64,000 nt of DNA from Meridianimarinicoccus aquatilis (GTDB lineage Bacteria; Pseudomonadota; Alphaproteobacteria; Rhodobacterales; Rhodobacteraceae): NCBI RefSeq assembly GCF_004358675.1, contig NZ_SMZO01000002.1, positions 112,091 through 176,090 of the forward strand, read 5' to 3'. The first letter of the stretch is position 1; each line of letters opens with the position of its first letter. Under the pieces are notes generated by a model that saw nothing but the letters and a program-made list of their open reading frames with translations, was not told the origin of the DNA and did not search any database. Made by a program: the position numbers and the translations under genes. Shown here one piece after another: positions 26,251 to 35,127 of the stretch.

Positions 26251-26895
26251 TCAGCTTGCCGTCAAAGCAGCAGCTTCTGCGGCAAGTTTCGTAATGCCGT
26301 CCCAATCGCCTGCGTCGACCAGTGCTTTGGGGGATACCCAAGAGCCACCTACGCAAACGGTGTTGGGCAGGCTCAGGTAACTTGGGGCATTTGCCAATGA
26401 GACGCCGCCCGTTGGGCAGAACGTAATCTGCGGAAGGGGTCCAGACAGCCCTTTGAGCGCAGGCACGCCGCCAATCGCCTCGGCCGGGAAAAACTTCTGA
26501 AAGCTGTACCCACGTTCCAACAGCGCCATGGCTTCTGTTGCCGTGGCGGCACCGGGTAGCATGGCCAAGTCCATTGCTTCGCACGCATCAAGAAGCCGAT
26601 CAGAACTGCCCGGCGATACACCAAAGGTTGCCCCGGCATCCTGTGCGCGGCGTGCGTCATCAGGTGTCAGCAAGGTGCCCGCACCGACAACCGCGCCGGG
26701 AACGTCACTCATGGCCTTGATCGCGTCAAGCGCTTGCGCCGTACGAAGAGTGATCTCAAGCGCGTAAAGTCCGCCGGTAACCAGGGCGTGGGCAAGATCG
26801 CGGGCTTTTCCCGCGTCATCGACCACAATCACTGGAATGACAGGGGCTTTGCGGGCCACGCCCAACAGGCGTTCGCTTGCGGTTTCAGGTGTCAT
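26251..26895 (-). CDS. eda: 2-dehydro-3-deoxyphosphogluconate (KDPG) aldolase
   Basis: Eda splits KDPG to pyruvate and glyceraldehyde 3-phosphate, the last step of the Entner-Doudoroff pathway. The 214-residue protein has the trimeric class I aldolase motifs: ALEITLRT, VGAGTLLT, SFQKFFPAE with the Schiff-base lysine, and TFCPTGG. It lies 16 bases downstream of edd in the same operon. An alternative ATG at 26934 would overlap edd. Confidence 0.94.
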   Translation of the reverse strand: MTPETASERLLGVARKAPVIPVIVVDDAGKARDLAHALVTGGLYALEITLRTAQALDAIKAMSDVPGAVVGAGTLLTPDDARRAQDAGATFGVSPGSSDRLLDACEAMDLAMLPGAATATEAMALLERGYSFQKFFPAEAIGGVPALKGLSGPLPQITFCPTGGVSLANAPSYLSLPNTVCVGGSWVSPKALVDAGDWDGITKLAAEAAALTAS

Positions 26896-26911
26896 GTCTA
26901 CGCTATCCTTT

Positions 26912-28741
26912 TCAGGCGATTTCAGGGTCTTCATAAGGAACGACAACGCTCGCTCCTGCGCTGGCCGGGCCGACCACATCGCGGAAGGCCGCAAACAGTT
27001 CGCGGCCCAGTCCAAACGCATTCCCGGACAGGTCGGGCGTTGCCGCTTGTCTGTCATCGACGCCTTCGGCTAAAACTTCAAGCACACCTGCCTCTGCATC
27101 AACTCGGATCAGGTCGCCATCCTGGATCTTGGCCAATATCCCGCCTTCAGTCGCTTCGGGAGCCACGTGGATGCAGGCAGGCACCTTGCCCGAAGCGCCA
27201 GACATCCGGCCGTCGGTCACAAGCGCGACCTTCAATCCGCGATCCTGAAGAACAGCAAGCGTTGGCGTCAGGCTGTGCAGCTCGGGCATCCCGTTGGCGC
27301 GCGGCCCCTGAAAGCGAACAACAACGACTGTATCTGTGGTGAACTCGCCCGCCTTGAAGGCAGTTTTGACCGCCTCTTGATCCTGAAACACACGCGCTGG
27401 CGCTTCGATCACACGGCGTTCTGGCGCAACAGCGGAAACCTTCATCACGCCACGACCCAGGTTGCCAGAAAGCTGCTTCAAGCCGCCGGACTTCTGGAAG
27501 GGATCAGATGCCGGGCGCAGGATCTTTTCGTTTAGCGACGCTTGCGGCCCGTCCACCCAGTCAAGACCAGCATCGGTTAGCTTCGGGTCTTTGGTATAAA
27601 GATCAAGCCCCTCGCCTGCCACAGTCTTGGCATCCGGGTGCAACAGGCCGTTTTCCAGCAATTGCCCGATCATGTACCCAAGACCACCCGCCGCGTGGAA
27701 GTGGTTCACGTCTGCCAAGCCGTTTGGATAGACTTTGGCCAAAAGTGGGGTCGCTTCCGAGATATCTTCAAAATCCTTGAGGTCGAGAATGACACCTGCG
27801 GCGCGTGCCATGGCGGGCAAGTGAATGACCAAGTTGGTGGACCCACCCGTAGCCATAAGACCCACAAGCCCGTTCACAAAGGCGCGTTCGTCAAGGATAT
27901 CACACACCGGGCGGTAATCGTTTCCAAGAGCCGTGATCGACAGCGCACGCTCTGTGGCGGCGCGTGTCAGAGCATCGCGCAGTGGGGTGTTTGGGTTTAC
28001 GAACGACGCACCGGGAAGATGCAGGCCCATGAATTCCATCAACATCTGGTTGGTATTCGCGGTGCCATAGAATGTGCAGGTGCCCGGCCCATGATAACTG
28101 GCCATTTCCGCTTCCATCAGCTTGTCACGGCCAACTTCGCCGGTTGCGAATTGCTGGCGCACTTTGGCCTTTTCGTCATTCGGCAATCCGCTCGTCATTG
28201 GCCCGGCGGGGACAAAGATGCCAGGGATGTGCCCGAAAGTTGCGGCGGCCATCACAAGACCCGGCACGATCTTGTCGCATACGCCAAGGTACGCAGCTGC
28301 GTCGAATGTATTGTGAGACAAAGACACGCCCGCCGCGAGTGCGATCACGTCGCGGGAAAACAGGGACAATTCCATGCCGGGCTGCCCTTGGGTGACACCA
28401 TCACACATGGCTGGAACACCGCCTGCGACTTGTGCTGTGCCGCCGGCGGCTTGCGCCGCTGCGCGGATTTGCTTGGGGAAATCTTCGAACGGCTGGTGCG
28501 CAGAAAGCATATCGTTATAGGCAGTCACAATGCCAATATTGGGGGCGCGGCCGCCAGCAAGGGCATCTTTCTGATCCCCCATTGCTGCATAGGCATGGGC
28601 CTGATTGCCACATGTCAGGTGCGCGCGGGCAGGGCCTGCATCCCCGGCACGGCGCATTCTGTCCAGATACTCGGCGCGGGATTTGTGGCTGCGTTCACGG
28701 ATGCGGTCTGTGACCCGATCGATTGTGGTATTCAGTGTCAT
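26912..28741 (-). CDS. edd: Phosphogluconate dehydratase
   Basis: Edd dehydrates 6-phosphogluconate to KDPG with a 4Fe-4S cluster. The 609 residues match the family. Visible motifs are [61 protein letters not shown] and the C-terminal [20 protein letters not shown]. Edd and Eda as an operon show that sugars are used through Entner-Doudoroff, as in most Roseobacter-group bacteria. A long open frame on the opposite strand is a shadow of this gene. Confidence 0.95.
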   Translation of the reverse strand: MTLNTTIDRVTDRIRERSHKSRAEYLDRMRRAGDAGPARAHLTCGNQAHAYAAMGDQKDALAGGRAPNIGIVTAYNDMLSAHQPFEDFPKQIRAAAQAAGGTAQVAGGVPAMCDGVTQGQPGMELSLFSRDVIALAAGVSLSHNTFDAAAYLGVCDKIVPGLVMAAATFGHIPGIFVPAGPMTSGLPNDEKAKVRQQFATGEVGRDKLMEAEMASYHGPGTCTFYGTANTNQMLMEFMGLHLPGASFVNPNTPLRDALTRAATERALSITALGNDYRPVCDILDERAFVNGLVGLMATGGSTNLVIHLPAMARAAGVILDLKDFEDISEATPLLAKVYPNGLADVNHFHAAGGLGYMIGQLLENGLLHPDAKTVAGEGLDLYTKDPKLTDAGLDWVDGPQASLNEKILRPASDPFQKSGGLKQLSGNLGRGVMKVSAVAPERRVIEAPARVFQDQEAVKTAFKAGEFTTDTVVVVRFQGPRANGMPELHSLTPTLAVLQDRGLKVALVTDGRMSGASGKVPACIHVAPEATEGGILAKIQDGDLIRVDAEAGVLEVLAEGVDDRQAATPDLSGNAFGLGRELFAAFRDVVGPASAGASVVVPYEDPEIA

Positions 28742-28905
28742 GTCGTTCCCTTGTTCGGTCAGACTGAAGTTACGCAGAGTATACGATGTTAGCGATACCA
28801 CTTCTACTGGAAAACGCCCGGTGTGAAAAAAACGTCCGTGGTTCGTTTGTTGTAGCGCGCGTGTCACCATGGCACGGTTGAGCGTGCGAACTGAGGTGGG
28901 GTGTG

Positions 28906-29442
28906 ATGCGCGTTTTGATTGATGCCTGTGTGCTGTTTCCGACAATCCCACGATTGCTGTTGCTGGGGTGTGCTGACGAAGGGTTGATCGTGCCAATCTG
29001 GTCCGCACGGATCCTTGAGGAATGGCGTCGGGCCGTTATCCGCGTTCATCCAGAGCAGGCGGCCATTGTCCAAGGTGAAATCGCCATGGTGCAAACGGCG
29101 TATCCGGGCGCAACTGTCGTGACGGATCAAGCGTTGGAGGCGGGATTATCATTGCCCGACGACAACGACCGTCATGTGCTTGCTGCTGCAATTGCAGGCG
29201 GTGCCGACGCTCTTGTGACGCGGAATTTACGTGACTTTCCGGGAAGGACGCTTGCGCAGTTTGGTATCATACCTCGTGCCCCCGACAGCGTGTTGTTGGA
29301 GTTTGCGCGATCACACCCCGATGTCATGCGCCGTCTTGCGAACAAGTCGTTATCGGGAATGGTAGGCGCTGCCGATATAACCCCCCGTAGTGCTTTCAAG
29401 CGCGCGGGGTTGCCGAGATTGGCGAAAGCTATTTTTAGTTAA
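28906..29442 (+). CDS. PIN-domain protein
   Basis: The 178-residue protein begins [20 protein letters not shown], the first Asp of the PIN nuclease acidic triad. It continues with [39 protein letters not shown] and the last acidic motif. It is probably an RNA-cleaving toxin-like or regulatory PIN nuclease. No antitoxin gene adjoins it: upstream lies edd on the other strand, and DUF1127 follows 167 bases later. A GTG at 28903 is an alternative start. Confidence 0.8.
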   Translation: MRVLIDACVLFPTIPRLLLLGCADEGLIVPIWSARILEEWRRAVIRVHPEQAAIVQGEIAMVQTAYPGATVVTDQALEAGLSLPDDNDRHVLAAAIAGGADALVTRNLRDFPGRTLAQFGIIPRAPDSVLLEFARSHPDVMRRLANKSLSGMVGAADITPRSAFKRAGLPRLAKAIFS

Positions 29443-29520
29443 CGGTAACGTCACGCGATAAGCTTCAGAAATTAAAACACTTAACGAAATTTACTTTGGT
29501 ATTCCGCCTTGCGTCACGCG

Positions 29521-29541
29521 CAATGCCGCACTGCGGCATTG
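29521..29541. promoter_or_regulatory. Perfect 21-base dyad upstream of the DUF1127 gene
   Basis: Ten-base arms CAATGCCGCA and TGCGGCATTG flank one central base. It lies about 70 bases before the DUF1127 start, so it could be an operator or a hairpin in the 5' untranslated RNA. No T run follows, which argues against a terminator of the PIN gene. Confidence 0.5.
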
Positions 29542-29609
29542 GCTATTGTTTGCGGTCACATCGCGCCCCATCTTCGGTTTGTTGCAAACACAAACCCAAA
29601 GGGGAAAAC

Positions 29610-29774
29610 ATGATTTCGTTTCTTACATCCGTTCGTGCCGCGTCACGCAAACGCGCGCAGTACAATCGCACTCTGGCCGAGCTTCAGACCATGTCGAATG
29701 GCACGTTGCTTGATTTTGATTTGGCGACGAACGATCTGTCACGGCTTGCACATGATGCTGTCTACGGCAAATGA
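29610..29774 (+). CDS. DUF1127 small protein
   Basis: This 54-residue protein (MISFLTSVRAASRKRAQYNR, then ELQTMSNGTLLDFDLATNDL) fits the DUF1127 family of short, Arg-rich proteins common in Alphaproteobacteria. Members affect RNA metabolism, phosphate or stress responses in some species. A good ribosome site (AAAGGGGAAAAC) precedes the ATG, and a strong terminator follows 50 bases after the stop. It is therefore a monocistronic, probably highly expressed gene. Confidence 0.8.
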   Translation: MISFLTSVRAASRKRAQYNRTLAELQTMSNGTLLDFDLATNDLSRLAHDAVYGK

Positions 29775-29824
29775 CTTTCGACAACGTGTCGAAACGTCGG
29801 CCAGACAATGTGATACCTTTCTAG

Positions 29825-29854
29825 AAAGGGCGCCCCAATCCGGAGCGCCCTTTT
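29825..29854 (+). terminator. Rho-independent terminator between DUF1127 and coaD
   Basis: AAAGGGCGC pairs with GCGCCCTTT, extended inward past one mismatch, with a T run at 29851-29854. It is flanked by A residues on the other side and may also serve coaD, whose stop codon lies inside the T run. Confidence 0.8.
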
Positions 29855-30357
29855 CATTTGGCTCTTTGAGAGAACTTTGCCTGCAACGCTGCTTCGACTT
29901 CGGGAGTGACGAATTTCGAAACGTCGCCGTCCAGACGGGCGATTTCCTTGACCAGCCGTGATGCAATCGCCTGGTGTTGCGCTTCTGCCATCAGAAAAAC
30001 TGTCTCGATCTTGTCGCTGAGGGCACGATTCATGCCAACCATCTGAAATTCATATTCAAAATCGGACACTGCGCGCAGACCGCGAATGATCAAGGACGCA
30101 TCCACATCTCTGGCGCAATCAATCAGGAGATTTTCAAACGGGTGTACAACGACGTCGCATCCAACCGATCGGCCTTCGCCTTCGAATTGGTTTCGAATGA
30201 TATCCACCCGCTCTTCCAAAGAGAAAAGCGGGCTTTTATCCCGGTTTATGGCAACACCGATGACCAACCTGTCCACCAGAGCAAAGCTGCGGCGGATGAT
30301 ATCTGCATGACCCAGTGTCAGGGGGTCGAAAGTCCCCGGATACAATCCGATACGCAT
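29854..30357 (-). CDS. coaD: Pantetheine-phosphate adenylyltransferase
   Basis: CoaD makes dephospho-CoA from 4'-phosphopantetheine and ATP, a penultimate step of coenzyme A synthesis. The 167-residue length is normal. Motifs visible are GLYPGTFDPLTLGHADII at the N-terminus, IIRGLRAVSDFEYEFQM, and the C-terminal SRLVKEIARLDGDVSKFV. The ATG at 30357 fits the family; the frame extends 13 codons upstream. It is convergent with DUF1127. Confidence 0.94.
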   Translation of the reverse strand: MRIGLYPGTFDPLTLGHADIIRRSFALVDRLVIGVAINRDKSPLFSLEERVDIIRNQFEGEGRSVGCDVVVHPFENLLIDCARDVDASLIIRGLRAVSDFEYEFQMVGMNRALSDKIETVFLMAEAQHQAIASRLVKEIARLDGDVSKFVTPEVEAALQAKFSQRAK

Positions 30358-30466
30358 GGTCCTGACTTTGCCTCCCCGCAAAACACGTTTTTGCACGCAA
30401 CAATATTACGACATCGGTTGCAAGAGTGGGCTGGGTCGGTGCGCCATTTGGCCCTTGGGTGAGGGG

Positions 30467-30904
30467 CTAGAACCCCATGATCATGCCCTGAAGGGCGTCT
30501 TTTTCCATTTCCAAATGGGCAAGTTGGGTTTTGACCACGTCGCCGATCGAAAGCAGTCCGACCATTTTGCCATCTGCGTCCACGACGGGCAGGTGGCGAA
30601 AGCGCCCTTCGGTCATTTTGCGAAAGAGATCATCGCTGCTATCTTCAAGCCCGCACGAAATCGGATTTGCTGTCATTATAGTATCGACCGTCTGGCCCAT
30701 GCAGCTTGCGCCCTTTGAGCCGAGTTCCCGCACAATGTCTCGTTCGGAAACGATACCCTCAGCGCGGTCGCCATTCGTTGAGACGATGACAGCACCGATG
30801 CGGCGGCTCGACAACAGCTTTGCTGTCTCTTCTACCGACGATCCGGGGGCAACGGTCACCACATCTGTCGTGGCCTTTGACTGCAAAATCTGTTGAACGC
30901 GCAT
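30467..30904 (-). CDS. CBS-pair domain protein
   Basis: The 145-residue protein is almost entirely a tandem CBS pair: TDVVTVAPGSSVEETAKLL to GIVSERDIVREL, and TANPISCGLEDSSDDLFRKM to GLLSIGDVVKTQLAHLE. Stand-alone CBS pairs bind adenosine nucleotides and regulate other proteins; no partner is identifiable. It is divergent from mmsA, with a dyad in the shared promoter gap. Confidence 0.85.
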   Translation of the reverse strand: MRVQQILQSKATTDVVTVAPGSSVEETAKLLSSRRIGAVIVSTNGDRAEGIVSERDIVRELGSKGASCMGQTVDTIMTANPISCGLEDSSDDLFRKMTEGRFRHLPVVDADGKMVGLLSIGDVVKTQLAHLEMEKDALQGMIMGF

Positions 30905-30961
30905 GGTTTGCTCCTCCTCATTGTTCTCAAAGCTCTGGCAAACAAGGTCAGTCCGTGCAGG

Positions 30962-30979
30962 TTGTTCTGTCAAGAACAA
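30962..30979. promoter_or_regulatory. Dyad between the CBS gene and mmsA, candidate operator
   Basis: TTGTTCT and AGAACAA form 7-base arms around GTCA. A further TTGTTCT occurs at 30921-30927. The site lies 58 bases from the CBS gene start and 100 from mmsA in a divergent promoter region. The binding protein is unknown. Confidence 0.35.
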
Positions 30980-31078
30980 TAACCGTGTTGCGATGCTATG
31001 CCCTTGCGAACCATGCGGCTTTACCTTCCCCGCCGCACGCGCCTAGATAGGTTGAATATATTCGGGAGGATCGAAATC

Positions 31079-32575
31079 ATGCACGCTATCGGACACTATA
31101 TAAACGGGGGGCAGGTCGTCGGCACGGGGCGAAGGGCGGATGTGTTCAATCCGGCAACAGGCGAAGTTCAGGCGCAAGTTTCTTTGGCCAGCAAGGCCGA
31201 AATGGACAAGGCGATTGCCGATGCAGCGGCTGCGCAGCCCGCATGGGGCGCGACCAACCCGCAAAAACGCGCACGGGTGCTGATGGAATTTGTGCGCCTC
31301 CTCAACCGGGACATGAACAAACTGGCCGAAGCGTTGAGCCGGGAGCACGGTAAGACGCTGCCAGATGCGTGCGGCGATGTGCAGCGCGGTCTGGAAGTGG
31401 TCGAGTTCTGTATCGGCGCACCGCATCTGTTGAAGGGTGAGTTTACCGATAGCGCCGGCCCCGGCATCGACATGTATTCCATGCGTCAGCCTTTGGGTGT
31501 TGTCGCCGGTATCACGCCATTCAATTTCCCAGCGATGATCCCGATGTGGAAGATGGCACCCGCATTGGCGTGTGGGAATGCGTTTATCCTGAAACCGTCG
31601 GAACGCGACCCGTCTGTTCCGATGATGCTGGCCGAGCTGTTGTCGGAAGCCGGTTTGCCCGATGGTTTGCTGCAAGTCGTGAATGGCGACAAAGAGGCGG
31701 TCGATGCGATCCTCGACAACGAGACTGTTCAAGCGGTTGGGTTTGTGGGTTCAACGCCGATCGCGGAGTATATCTATTCGCGCGGCTGTGCGAACGGCAA
31801 AAGGGTGCAGTGCTTCGGCGGGGCCAAAAACCATATGATCGTCATGCCCGATGCCGACATGGATCAAGCGGCTGATGCGTTGATCGGGGCAGGGTACGGC
31901 GCTGCGGGCGAACGCTGCATGGCTATCTCGGTTGCGGTTCCCGTGGGCGAAGACACGGCTGACCGTTTGATCGAAAAACTGGTGCCACGGATCGAAAAAC
32001 TGAAAGTCGGGCCGTACACGGGCGGCGCCGACGTGGATTATGGGCCTGTCGTCACGGCTGCTGCCAAGGAACGGATCGGAAGCCTTGTACAATCTGGCAT
32101 CGACCAAGGGGCCGAATTGGTTGTTGATGGGCGCGACTTCAACCTTCAAGGATACGAGGATGGGTTTTTTGTCGGCCCGCATCTGTTTGACCGTGTGACC
32201 ACCGAAATGGACATCTACAAGCAAGAGATTTTCGGTCCGGTTCTATGTACCGTGCGGGCCAAGACGTATGACGAAGCTCTGTCCATGGCGATGGACCACG
32301 AATACGGCAACGGGACAGCGATCTTTACGCGTGACGGGGACGCAGCGCGCGATTTTGCCAGCCGCATCAACATTGGTATGGTCGGCATCAATGTGCCGAT
32401 CCCGGTGCCTTTGGCGTACCATACGTTTGGCGGTTGGAAGAAATCGGGCTTTGGCGATCTCAATCAGCATGGCCCCGATTCTTTCCGTTTCTACACGCGA
32501 ACCAAAACCGTTACAGCGCGCTGGCCGTCTGGGCTGAAAGAAGGCGGCGAGTTCCATTTCAAGGCGATGGACTGA
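31079..32575 (+). CDS. mmsA: CoA-acylating methylmalonate-semialdehyde dehydrogenase
   Basis: MmsA oxidises methylmalonate semialdehyde or malonate semialdehyde to propionyl-CoA or acetyl-CoA with NAD and CoA, in valine and myo-inositol breakdown. The 498 residues fit the family. Motifs include GVVAGITPFNFPAMIPMWK, the NAD-site VGFVGSTPIAEYIYSRG, and the catalytic cysteine in AAGERCMAISVAVP without the usual ALDH glutamate site, which is typical for this CoA-dependent class. A ribosome site GGGAGGAT precedes the ATG. It is a single gene here. Confidence 0.92.
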   Translation: MHAIGHYINGGQVVGTGRRADVFNPATGEVQAQVSLASKAEMDKAIADAAAAQPAWGATNPQKRARVLMEFVRLLNRDMNKLAEALSREHGKTLPDACGDVQRGLEVVEFCIGAPHLLKGEFTDSAGPGIDMYSMRQPLGVVAGITPFNFPAMIPMWKMAPALACGNAFILKPSERDPSVPMMLAELLSEAGLPDGLLQVVNGDKEAVDAILDNETVQAVGFVGSTPIAEYIYSRGCANGKRVQCFGGAKNHMIVMPDADMDQAADALIGAGYGAAGERCMAISVAVPVGEDTADRLIEKLVPRIEKLKVGPYTGGADVDYGPVVTAAAKERIGSLVQSGIDQGAELVVDGRDFNLQGYEDGFFVGPHLFDRVTTEMDIYKQEIFGPVLCTVRAKTYDEALSMAMDHEYGNGTAIFTRDGDAARDFASRINIGMVGINVPIPVPLAYHTFGGWKKSGFGDLNQHGPDSFRFYTRTKTVTARWPSGLKEGGEFHFKAMD

Positions 32576-32638
32576 AGCGGCAAAGGGCGGTGCGATGTGC
32601 CGCCCAAACTCGCTTTCTGGAAACTCTTATCGGCTTGT

Positions 32639-33232
32639 CTAGCCGGAAAACCCCATGATCTTGCGCACGTAGTTCTGTGTCTCCCGATAGGGCGGGACAC
32701 CGCCGTGGTTCCGGACGGCGCCGGGGCCTGCATTATACGCAGCCAGCGCAAGCTGCCATGACCCGAACGTGTCGTATTGCTCGCGCAGATATCGCGCGCC
32801 GCCTTCGAGGTTCTGCATGGGGTCATAAGGATCAACGCGCAGATATTTCGCTGTGCCGGGCATCAACTGAGCAAGGCCGATTGCACCTTTGTGCGAAATC
32901 GCCAAAGGGTTCCATGCGCTTTCTTGCTGGATCAGGCGCACGAACAAAACCTGCGGGATGCGATGCTTCCGCGCCAGTTCTTCAGCCACTGGCAAGTAAA
33001 TTCCGCGATATTGTGACGTACTCGCGCGGGGCAATGCCAAGCTTCCCGAGAAATCTGTTTGGGGTACAAGGCGCGAGGAATATTCGTACTGAGACGCAGA
33101 CCTCCGGTCGAGCACGGCAGTCTGTTTGCTGAAGATGGCCGAACGCGATTTGCTAGACACAGTTGCGTTTTCTGCCAGTGCTGCGCCGCACGTAAGCGCC
33201 GCAAGGCACACGATTCCGACTACTTTGCGCAT
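32639..33232 (-). CDS. Lytic transglycosylase domain protein
   Basis: The 197-residue secreted protein has a signal peptide ending near CGAALAENA. Its C-terminal lysozyme-like SLT domain has the catalytic glutamate in LIQQESAWNPLAIS, GAIGLAQLMPGTAKYL, and LALAAYNAGPGAVRNHGG. It cleaves murein glycan strands to 1,6-anhydro ends in the periplasm. The preferred start is ATG 33232 directly before the signal peptide. It is convergent with mmsA across 63 bases. Confidence 0.88.
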   Translation of the reverse strand: MRKVVGIVCLAALTCGAALAENATVSSKSRSAIFSKQTAVLDRRSASQYEYSSRLVPQTDFSGSLALPRASTSQYRGIYLPVAEELARKHRIPQVLFVRLIQQESAWNPLAISHKGAIGLAQLMPGTAKYLRVDPYDPMQNLEGGARYLREQYDTFGSWQLALAAYNAGPGAVRNHGGVPPYRETQNYVRKIMGFSG

Positions 33233-33461
33233 TGTTGCCTGCCTCGGATAATACCTGTTTTGCCGTGATCCATAGCCGTTTATTGCCCGCAACGCCAGAG
33301 TTTGACAGTCCCGTTCATCCGCTGCGTATAGAACGTCAAGCAAATCTGGCTTTTTGCGACAAGGTCCGGAGAGGGAGGGCGCGATTGGCCGAGCAGCCCT
33401 GCGGGTGCTTGGTACTATTTCGGCGTCATTCGAGCTTGACCATTTTTAGGCATGGAACTGA

Positions 33462-33700
33462 CGGTCGGTATTTTTCCGGCACCTCGATAACGACCGCGCC
33501 GGCCGCAGGTCCTATTTGGGAATCCTGCAGGAGGCTCGGTTCGATTTGGCCTGCACACAGCTTTGGGAATCGTCGGTAAAGTCATCGACGTCGCTATGAT
33601 GGCCGGGTTCGGGAGCCCGCAGACTCTTGTCCGCGCTTTTCGCCGGTTTATGGGCCTGACCATCGGCCAATCGGCACACTCAAAATGGCGGCGATCATGA
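33462..33700 (+). pseudogene. AraC-family regulator remnant, frameshifted C-terminal DNA-binding domain
   Basis: Frame one reads SVFFRHLDNDRAGRRSYLGI, then LQEARFDLACTQLWES. After a frameshift near 33577, the second frame reads IDVAMMAGFGSPQTLVRAF, then RRFMGLTIGQ, and stops at 33698. This is the two-helix-turn-helix end of an AraC/XylS regulator (compare the usual IA..GFSSPS.FSRAFRR). No N-terminal domain is intact upstream, and stops interrupt every frame, so it is a relic. Confidence 0.6.
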
Positions 33701-34104
33701 GGGTTTCCGCCTGGTGGCGGGGCGCAACGCACAGTCTGTCGCGTGACAAAATTTGTATCGGTTGGCAACGTCCGGACACTCCAGTCGGTTTGCGGCTTGA
33801 ACGCTGCACGATGTTGGAGACTACCGTCCACCCGCTGTTACCAGTGCTTGCAAGGCACCGGTCGCCTCGGCACTCAGATCGTTCGTTTTCGCTACCTCAA
33901 CGAGGCACTGGGTCAGTTTCCGTCTCCAGTTGCTCGAAATGCCGCCGAAGGCGCTGGCGCGCAAATTATGCCAAGGCGGTGCTATGCTCTGTCTCACTGG
34001 ACGTGAGCGCACCGTGGGATATTAAACATATACTGGATGAAAGCGGTTTTGCAGCTTGATTTAGCATATAGCGGGGCAGGTCCACGCACGGTATCTGGCG
34101 ATCC
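33701..34104. other. Intergenic, no supported gene
   Basis: These 404 bases between the AraC remnant and the DUF2520 gene hold only short frames without family features. They are probably decayed sequence belonging to the same old locus. No repeat or RNA was recognised. Confidence 0.35.
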
Positions 34105-34944
34105 TCAGTCTTGCGTTTGTGTGGTGCCATGTTGCTTTAGTCGCCGCGCCATTTGGCTCAGCATTGCATAGAGTTGCGCAGCGTCCGGGTGCCAATCTGC
34201 GACCTTTTCTTCCTGAACGTGTAAAACGCTTGTGTCACCCCGAGCGGCGGGCCCCGTGAGTGCGCCTGCAGGCCCAAGCCGAGCTACGCTCTCACTGGTC
34301 CCTCTGAGCAACGTGTCACCAAGCTTCTGGGCAATATCTTCCGGGACACCGGATTCGGCCCATGCTTCGCGGGCAATGGCTTGAAGGACCGTTGTGAAGT
34401 TGTTCGAAAAGACCGCAGCCGCATGATAAATTGCTTTGTTGTCGGCATTGATGGTGAAGGGAACGCCTTCAATCGCTGCGACCAGGTCGGTCACAACAGG
34501 CACGGCATCTTCTGTGCCTTCAATGGCGCAGCAGGTGCCCGGAAATTGTTGCTTTGCAATAAGCGGGTCTGCAAAGCTCAGAACCGGGTGGCAACTTGCG
34601 ATTGGCCAGCCGAGATCGCGTAGCGGTGCCAAAACACTTGATGGCAAAAAACCACTGCAATGCATCGCAACGCGGGCCGGCGCCGCCGAGCCAAGGTGCT
34701 GGGCAAGGTCTTGCGCAACATGGCCGATTTGGTCATCTGGGACTGACAATATCCAGATATCTGCGGGCCCCATGTCTTTCAGGTGCGATACTGCTCGGCC
34801 TGTGCCGATGGCCGCAGTTGCCGCTATCGCGCTTGCTGGGGTGGCGCTGTAAACGTCGCCGACCTCATAGTCCGGTGCGCCGCTTACAAGAGCCATCAGC
34901 GTCCGCCCAACCCTTCCCGGACCAATGATGTTCACCTGCTGCAT
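34105..34944 (-). CDS. Rossmann-like and DUF2520 domain protein
   Basis: The 279-residue protein starts with a Rossmann loop (VNIIGPGRVGRTLMALVSG) and continues with ILSVPDDQIGHVAQDL, HCSGFLPSSVLAPLRDLG and a helical DUF2520 C-terminus (NFTTVLQAIAREAWAESGV). It is structurally like ketopantoate- or F420-linked dehydrogenases; the reaction is not known. It lies upstream of and divergent from ltnD, 183 bases apart, but its role in the tetronate region is not established. Confidence 0.82.
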   Translation of the reverse strand: MQQVNIIGPGRVGRTLMALVSGAPDYEVGDVYSATPASAIAATAAIGTGRAVSHLKDMGPADIWILSVPDDQIGHVAQDLAQHLGSAAPARVAMHCSGFLPSSVLAPLRDLGWPIASCHPVLSFADPLIAKQQFPGTCCAIEGTEDAVPVVTDLVAAIEGVPFTINADNKAIYHAAAVFSNNFTTVLQAIAREAWAESGVPEDIAQKLGDTLLRGTSESVARLGPAGALTGPAARGDTSVLHVQEEKVADWHPDAAQLYAMLSQMARRLKQHGTTQTQD

Positions 34945-35096
34945 ATTTGCTTCCCTTTGTTTCAGTACCTCATGTGAAAACGTGACGCGTCAAGTTGCGA
35001 TCTGCCTGTCATGAACTGTGAGCGCGAGGCCAATGCGCGGGACGTGATCCCTGCCAGCGGGACGTTTTGTGAAGAGAGTTGGCTTGCCGGATTGTT

Positions 35097-35106
35097 TGGT
35101 ATACCA
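35097..35106. promoter_or_regulatory. GntR-type operator upstream of ltnD (site 1)
   Basis: Perfect 10-base palindrome TGGTATACCA, 21 bases before the ltnD ATG. It is the same sequence as three other sites in this region. At this spacing a bound repressor would block initiation directly. Assignment to the local GntR protein is inference. Confidence 0.65.
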
Positions 35107-35127
35107 TTTTTCAAGGATGGGGGAGGA

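Noticed and set aside
27638..28792. A 384-codon forward open frame inside edd
   Set aside because: It is a shadow of edd in GC-rich DNA. The reverse-strand gene carries all the dehydratase motifs.
32584..32606. GC-rich hairpin after mmsA as a terminator
   Set aside because: GGGCGG/CCGCCC can pair, but there is no T run, so I cannot support a terminator.
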